Assembly: GCA_950295325.1 (NCBI GenBank)
Contig: OX485803.1
Location: forward strand, 2,170,001-2,234,000
Reading direction: 5' to 3'
DNA length: 64,000 nucleotides
Source: Polytrichum commune
Lineage: Eukaryota; Streptophyta; Polytrichopsida; Polytrichales; Polytrichaceae
The notes beneath the pieces are model-generated. The model was not told the DNA's origin and searched no databases. It saw only the letters and a list, made by a program, of their open reading frames with translations. The first letter of the stretch is position 1. Each line of letters opens with the position of its first letter. A program made the position numbers and the translations under genes. Shown here piece by piece: positions 58,291 through 64,000 of this stretch.

Positions 58291-60164
58291 AGTATGGTAT
58301 GATACTAACAACCAATGTATGATGGACTAGAAGATAACTTAACCATGGAGAGGAAGGTGAGTGGATGACGGCAACACTGAGTCATCCACCTCCTTGACTT
58401 GGTTACCGGTCATTAACGGTATGTTCATATATGTATTAGGCTACATGTGTTGGATGAAATGATGTTGTTGTGTGGATTGAAAACGCAAGAAAGATGTAGA
58501 AAGTGTTATCCACTTGAATGAGCGACCGGTTATGATGGTGAGCTTGTTGTTTAAGTATGTTACAACATATATCATTAGCATACTAGAAGTGATGATATGT
58601 TTCATGCAATTTAGGTTCATGCCTTTAGCCTGATCATTACTCTTTTATTTCCGCCCTCAAAAATTCTCTTATGAGGAGTCCTCTACATAGATGTACAAAG
58701 GCTTTCTACAACTTGTAATCATGTTAGATTCATCACAAGTATTTCCATTTTTAGCAAGGAATTCCAATGATGAGTAAGTTGTAGTTGTTAAGATGTACTC
58801 GGCCAAGCTACTACTACTTGGACTCATGCATTATATGCTCATGGCATTTGTGAATACAAAAGCATTTATCATGTAAAGTTCTTGTAGGCTAATCAATAGT
58901 GATTTTCCAACAAGTTTGTGGTGCATGATGTGCACACAACCTTTTTATTATTTTGTGTATTATAAACACATTTGAATTCCATTCAAGAATCCAAATTTAT
59001 ATTTATTAATCTCCTAGAAGTCCATTGTTCATTGAAGTTTTAGACAAGCTATGTACTTTTCACTCCCCTATTTGATTGGTAAAAGTGCATCCAAAATTCT
59101 ACCGCCAAAGTACATGTTGAATACAATCTAAGCTTCTTGGTTTAGGAAATTGGAAGAATCGTCACTTGTAGATAACCTTAAATGATATGCCTCCTGTGTT
59201 TTGTGTGGTGTTGTTTGCACCTCATTGACTACCAAAATGTGGGTAAGGAGGGGATGGGGATCTCGAATTGATCAACAAATGGGGCTTGTAGGAGGGATTT
59301 GATTGGGTCCATGTCGTCTACATTGCCCAACTAGAGACACCTCAACTTTCTTGCGGGTACATGAGCAATCACATAGTTGCTCCAAAATGTAGGTTGATAA
59401 GTTTGTGCCAACCTATATATATGGTAAGATTTTTTTGTCATTTAATAATAGGCAACTCAAAAAATTGGTAATGTCTCAAATTGATTTTATGAATTTGGCC
59501 TTCATGCAAACATCATTCTGAATTTTTAATGAAAATCATGTCATTACAAGAATCAGTTAACTTGGTGCTATATCTCATGATTAAATTCCCACCACTTGTA
59601 AATTACACAAATAAAGTGTTAAATATCATAGCGACTGAAGAGATTTCAATTCCTATTAAATACACAAAATTTCCTATTGTCGTGGTGGAAAATCAATGTG
59701 GAAATACTTAATGCGAGCCACCCTCATTGTCTAGTTAGGGTGGAATTAAAATGGGCTCAAACCTTGGGTCTTCTCCTAAGTCTTCTTGGAGATTTCCAAC
59801 CAACACCTTACATTTTCTACTAAGTAGTTGAGAATTAGTTCAAGGACAAAGTAACATAGAACATATAATAATAATCCACATCAATCTCCTACAAATAATT
59901 TGAACAATGCTTTTACCACTTGTACATGAATATATGATGATGGGTCCCTGGGCTTGTGAAACAAAGGTAAAGCTCAAATGGAGCGACTCTTGGAAAACTA
60001 AACCACCCTCATGGTAAGTTAGGGTGAGAGGGAATCATCGTACATGAGCATACCCATCCTTCATCCAACATAGAAGCTCTTAAATAGCATGCAATTCCAA
60101 AGTTGCTTTTTCAGGTTTATTTAACATCGAAATTGGTTTTAGAGACCTCACATTAGTGTGCATG
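58291..60164. other. Intergenic, no gene recognised
   Basis: 59745-59900 resembles the interior of the MITE at 16271-16615 (GGGTCTTC-CCTAAGTCTTC, then ACCAACAC). Otherwise nothing was recognised. Confidence 0.4.
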
Positions 60165-60635
60165 ACTTCATTTCAAATGAGTCGGCAACACCTCTATATG
60201 GGTCAAGTTTTTATGTTGCATGGGTGAGAAGCACGATCATGTACAAAAACCCTCTCTCCGTAAGTTAGGTGTCTTGGACTTCATCCAACAGAGAAGCTTT
60301 GCATGAAGAGACTCCAAACACCACATCAAATTCCTATTCGCATCAGTAACTAAATCCAGAAAACGATCTAGGCCTCTCTTTTTTGTGCAAATTTGCGCCA
60401 GATGGACCATTAGAAGGGTTGCAGACCTTGCAACCTCTCCCATCTTTACTGCACCAATGCAAGTAGCAGATTTTGGCCATACCCTCCACTTAATTTCTGG
60501 TCGCAGGTCTCCCCTCAAGAATCTCATCCTGTAGTGAGTAGTGAAGGCGGTTCAAAGGCTACCAACATCTGTTGTTTAGGCGTCTCTGATTCTTCATACT
60601 GTCACTTCTATGCCAACAGCTTTTGCAGCATAACT
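60165..60635 (+). repeat. Duplicated segment, copy 2 (partner at 30990-31735)
   Basis: Shares ordered blocks with copy 1, up to GCAGCATA. It lacks the 240-bp minisatellite block present in copy 1. There is no DUF247 gene directly after it, unlike copy 1. Confidence 0.8.
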
Positions 60636-61798
60636 TGTTTCAATAATTGGTATTTAGATGAACTGAAACAAGTTGGGATGATAAAATTTGTAATCTTATT
60701 TGTAGAAAATGTCATTAGAAAAGTTACCAAATACCATATCACACAACATACAATATTCAGTGTACGTTTTTCATATACAAATGAATATGGGATGTTGAGG
60801 TTGATTGTTGGACTCCCTTTTTTCTAAGGATAATTCACATGGTTGGAGGAAATTTAACAATTCTTTTACCTCTCGTATTCAATTCAAAGTGTGAATAATT
60901 TGGAGTTTATGCAAAGGATTGGAGGACAAATTTTGATTTAATTTATGGGCCACACGTCACATGTCTGTTGGTTTAGTACATATTGGTTTAATAATATAAA
61001 TGATACAAACATTGGCTTCATTCAAAGCAAGCATGAATGAAGGACCTTTTTGTTATCTCTTCGATGATGGGTTATCCCTTCCTTTCAAAGGTGAGTTTTA
61101 TGTAGATCATCTAAAATACCACAAATCAAATCAAAGACTAGAATTTTTTTTTTGTTTTGATAGAGACATTACTCTACAGTGTTCTTCATTAGCATACATG
61201 GTAGGATTCTACTCGAATTGAAGGTAATATAGAGATCAAGATGCACTACAATTCAATACACAATATTACTCACCTATGAGGAATGTCAAATCCTTGGTTG
61301 TAAGCATGAGTGGACATGACAAACTTCATGTCGTTGGACCCTTGGGATCTTCCTCTTTTGTTAAACCAATGTTGACTCTTGAGCATGAAACAATATATTC
61401 GTTAATCGGAGACTTTTGAAAGTCTCAAAATAAAATATGCCCATGGTTTGGGATGCCAATATTGTGGGCATACGGAATATTGGGAACATCAAGTTCATGA
61501 CGATTTAAAATTTCGCACGTAAAGCATATTCTTATTACTAAAAATAGGGAATTTCATTTAAAATGAAAACGTGAGCTCTTTGTGGAAAATAACAATCGAC
61601 TCTAAAAAAACAAATGGTTTAGGTCATTATAGAGTTTGGGGTGCGCATCCCATAAGTAAGGCTCTTATGAATTATTTGGATGGCACATCCCAAACGTATA
61701 CCACAATGGAGTGTGTCTAAGTCCACTAAGTCTAATAAAAACCAAGTCTACTAAGCACCCATGTTTTTCGCCATTAACTCCCACCTAATATGTTATGT
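60636..61798. other. No gene recognised; 3' flank of the right DUF7869-type element
   Basis: AT-rich. The end of the element must lie near or beyond 61798, but no terminal repeat could be matched, since the other end is outside the window. Confidence 0.4.
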
Positions 61799-64000
61799 TT
61801 ACACATCTCCATCTTCCGCTTCATATCCATTCTCGGCGTCATTCACCGCAGCTGCAATACATGCCAAGTTGTCTTTGGCAAAATCTATATGTTTTTGGGG
61901 GATGGTCATTGTTTCTGATTTAGAACCTTTCCGCGGCTTCCAAGCACAAAGTATAGTATCCGTGTTTATCCAAACCGGTGTGTACGCTAAGTCCACTGTC
62001 CACTTAAAATTCTTTTTGGTGTCCCAACCTAAATAAGTGCGTAGCACGTTTTGGTCTTTAGTGCTTGGACGACAATATTCCACCTCAACTTGACGAAAGT
62101 TGGGGCTAGTTCGAACAAAATTGGGTGAAGATAATGCTTTCACCAACCAAATTGGCTTGGGATGCTCCTCATCCCCTGCTCGTACGAGGACCAAATAACC
62201 TTCATGGCAATCAACACCTACACGAAACGACGGTGCCGGTCGATTGCGGGCAGGGCCAACGTAATGCTCGTCCATTGCGAACTCTTCACGAACGTCTCCA
62301 TTGCTAAAAAACATGATGTCGGACTCGACAACCGTTAAACGGCTTTGTGGCCAAAATCCTTGTGTTAAAGTTGTATGGGTGTCGCCACCAAGTGTCATTA
62401 GGGCCGAGCGAATGCGATCCCAATACGCAATCAAAGGTTCATGAGTATCTCTAACACGTCTAGTGATGTCCTCCTCACACAACTCTTTCTAATATTCAAT
62501 GAATCCGGATATGCCTTTGATGATTTTCGGCCCATTCCTCATGGGGTCGGGTTTGCAAGGCTTTGGATCCCCATCCGGGAGCAAACATTTGCCATCATTG
62601 TCTTGACGCCATACGAGTATACCATCATCCGGGCCCCAATTAGGAGATGTGCACAAAAGCTTAAATTGCATGGCCGGGAGACCATCATCCCTTATATAGA
62701 ATCAGAATTGTTGTGCTTTGGTATGCCCCACCAAACGGTCCCCTCCCTTCAACATGTATGGCTTGATGAAGGCCTTGAAATATGGTACTTCCTCAATCAT
62801 GTGCGGAATTACCGGCATATGGTCCAAATCCATATACGATTTTATAAGAAGTGGTATGGTTGGAAAATCTTCTTCATGCAACTTCATGCTCCACCGTCTG
62901 AAAGACGCATCAATGTCATCGTGTGTGTGTCCCACTATCAAGAAAGACACAAACACCTCTTTGAAGATTCCTTTCGCCACAAACAAGGACCAAAAACAAA
63001 ATACGTATCGACATTTGTTGTCCTTCGTACAATTATCTAGTTGAACGTAGAGAGTTGGAGGCAAAGGTTTCGCACAAAGAGGTTCTCCGGGTGGCTCCGG
63101 CAATGATGACATACAAACCTCCTTCCCCGCAAGCAGTGCTTCGTAAAGGGGTGTCGTTCCACAACCATCAAACAATGCACGTGATGAATATACCGGTGGC
63201 TTCTCAAGATCGTGCAAGAATTTTGCAAATGATCCCACCGTGTGGTTAGCATCGTCAGGGTAAAAATCCAAACCATAATGGGCATACTTAGCGTCTCCAT
63301 GTCCGTGGGCAATCATCCCTGGGAAAGAAACAAACGATGCATGAATGAAAACAACAACAACCCTAAACGGATGTATGAAGTTGAAACCTAACGCAAACAC
63401 ACCTAGTAAAATTGGATAATTTGAACACATATTTGTGATTTCATACAAACCTGTGACAGCTACGGGCAACTTGAAGAGTCCATCCGTGGCCTTTATTTTC
63501 CGTGCATAACAAGGTTATGCGGTTTTGGCATGGTCCATTTTATCATGGATGATTGTTAGAACCTCTGTAGGCCTCATTATGGATAGAGCACGGTTCTTGT
63601 AGTAATCTTGACAGTGAGCCTCTTGGTTGTTGACATGTTCAATATATTTTCCTTGGTGTCTGGAGTGTGATTCGGTGCCTATGGGGTGGGCGTCCCGAAG
63701 ACCTTTGTATTTTTCACACGTCGTACACCTAGCGAACTTGTCCCCCGGTCTCTTCAAAATGTATTCAGCAAACTGTTGGTTTTTAATCACACTCAACTTG
63801 GACAAAGAAATGGGCCCACATCCCGCTATGCGACCCACTTCGTTAATGTTCGTTAAAATGTTCTTCCATTTTGTTCCCGTGGGCAAAACCATTTGTACAA
63901 CTTTCTCCCCTGACGACAATGTTCTCGTCTTGTGGGGCATTGCATCGGCCAATGGGACAATGATGGTGGAGAGTGTCGCGGAGGCTTGGAGTGTAGCCTC
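61799..64000 (-). pseudogene. DUF7869-type transposase-like gene (right copy), open except for three stops
   Basis: The minus strand reads in one frame from the window edge to the TGA/TAA-type end at 61799, interrupted by one GT-AG intron (63450-63319, 132 nt) that rejoins VAVTG to MIAHGHGD perfectly, and by three in-frame stops: TAA at 63515, TGA at 62702 and TAG at 62489. No frameshift is needed. Motifs in order: MPHKTRTLSSGEK, CTTCEKYKGL (possible zinc-binding), MIAHGHGDAKYAHYG, PPTLYVQLDNCTKDNK, VSFLIVGHTHDDIDASFRRW, and a C-terminal part with VGVDCHEGYLVLVRA. The acidic residues in LDN and HDDID could be catalytic; this is inference. The 5' end is outside the window. The family name is from memory and should be checked. 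Confidence 0.75.

Noticed and set aside
62441-63040. Plus-strand 199-codon frame opposite the DUF7869-type gene
   Set aside because: It is the complement of the conserved minus-strand frame and crosses its motifs.
1-64000. CRISPR arrays, bacterial operons, rRNA genes or organellar insertions
   Set aside because: No regularly spaced identical repeats of CRISPR type, no ribosome-binding-site-led gene runs and no recognisable rRNA or plastid gene was seen.

Overview
The window looks like nuclear DNA of a land plant. Two genes have complete chains of GT-AG introns with matching phases: a plant-type PARP2 with two N-terminal SAP domains and a Sel1-repeat protein. Two further intact genes encode DUF247 proteins, a plant family. 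Most of the rest is AT-rich, repeat-rich sequence with transposon remains, which suggests a large, transposon-loaded genome. I cannot fix the lineage; the DUF7869-type elements lean towards a non-flowering plant, with low confidence.

Layout. 1-4.9 kb: a badly decayed minus-strand DUF7869-type transposase-like gene. 5-13 kb: no gene, with two degenerate tandem arrays. 13.7-17.4 kb: Sel1-repeat gene in eight exons (268 aa), probably organellar, with a tandemly duplicated 5' flank and a MITE in an intron. 18.9-21.6 kb: three copies of another MITE family. 22.3-30.1 kb: PARP2 in 18 exons, 666 aa, with the H-Y-E catalytic triad intact. 31.0-33.3 kb: a duplicated segment and an intact minus-strand DUF247 gene. 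36.5 kb: a 48-bp tandem array. 38.7-40.3 kb: the C-terminal part of a hAT transposase pseudogene split by a MITE. 40.7-41.8 kb: a near-perfect fold-back element with 9-bp target duplications; its unoccupied paralogous site lies at 55.5 kb. 43.5-48.1 kb: a broken PIF/Harbinger transposase and its Myb/SANT partner, the latter split by a 1.8-kb stretch full of a short inverted motif. 50.1-51.3 kb and 54.7-58.3 kb: duplicated segments carrying a truncated and a complete DUF247 gene. 61.8-64 kb: a younger DUF7869-type element, open except for three in-frame stops, running off the right edge.

How it fits together. The two conserved host genes (Sel1, PARP2) are neighbours on the plus strand, and their introns share the same small-repeat families. 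The DUF247 genes spread by segmental duplication, carrying about 500 bp of 5' flank with them. Transposons have inserted into one another and into the duplicates, so several insertions can be dated relative to each other and their target sites read directly.
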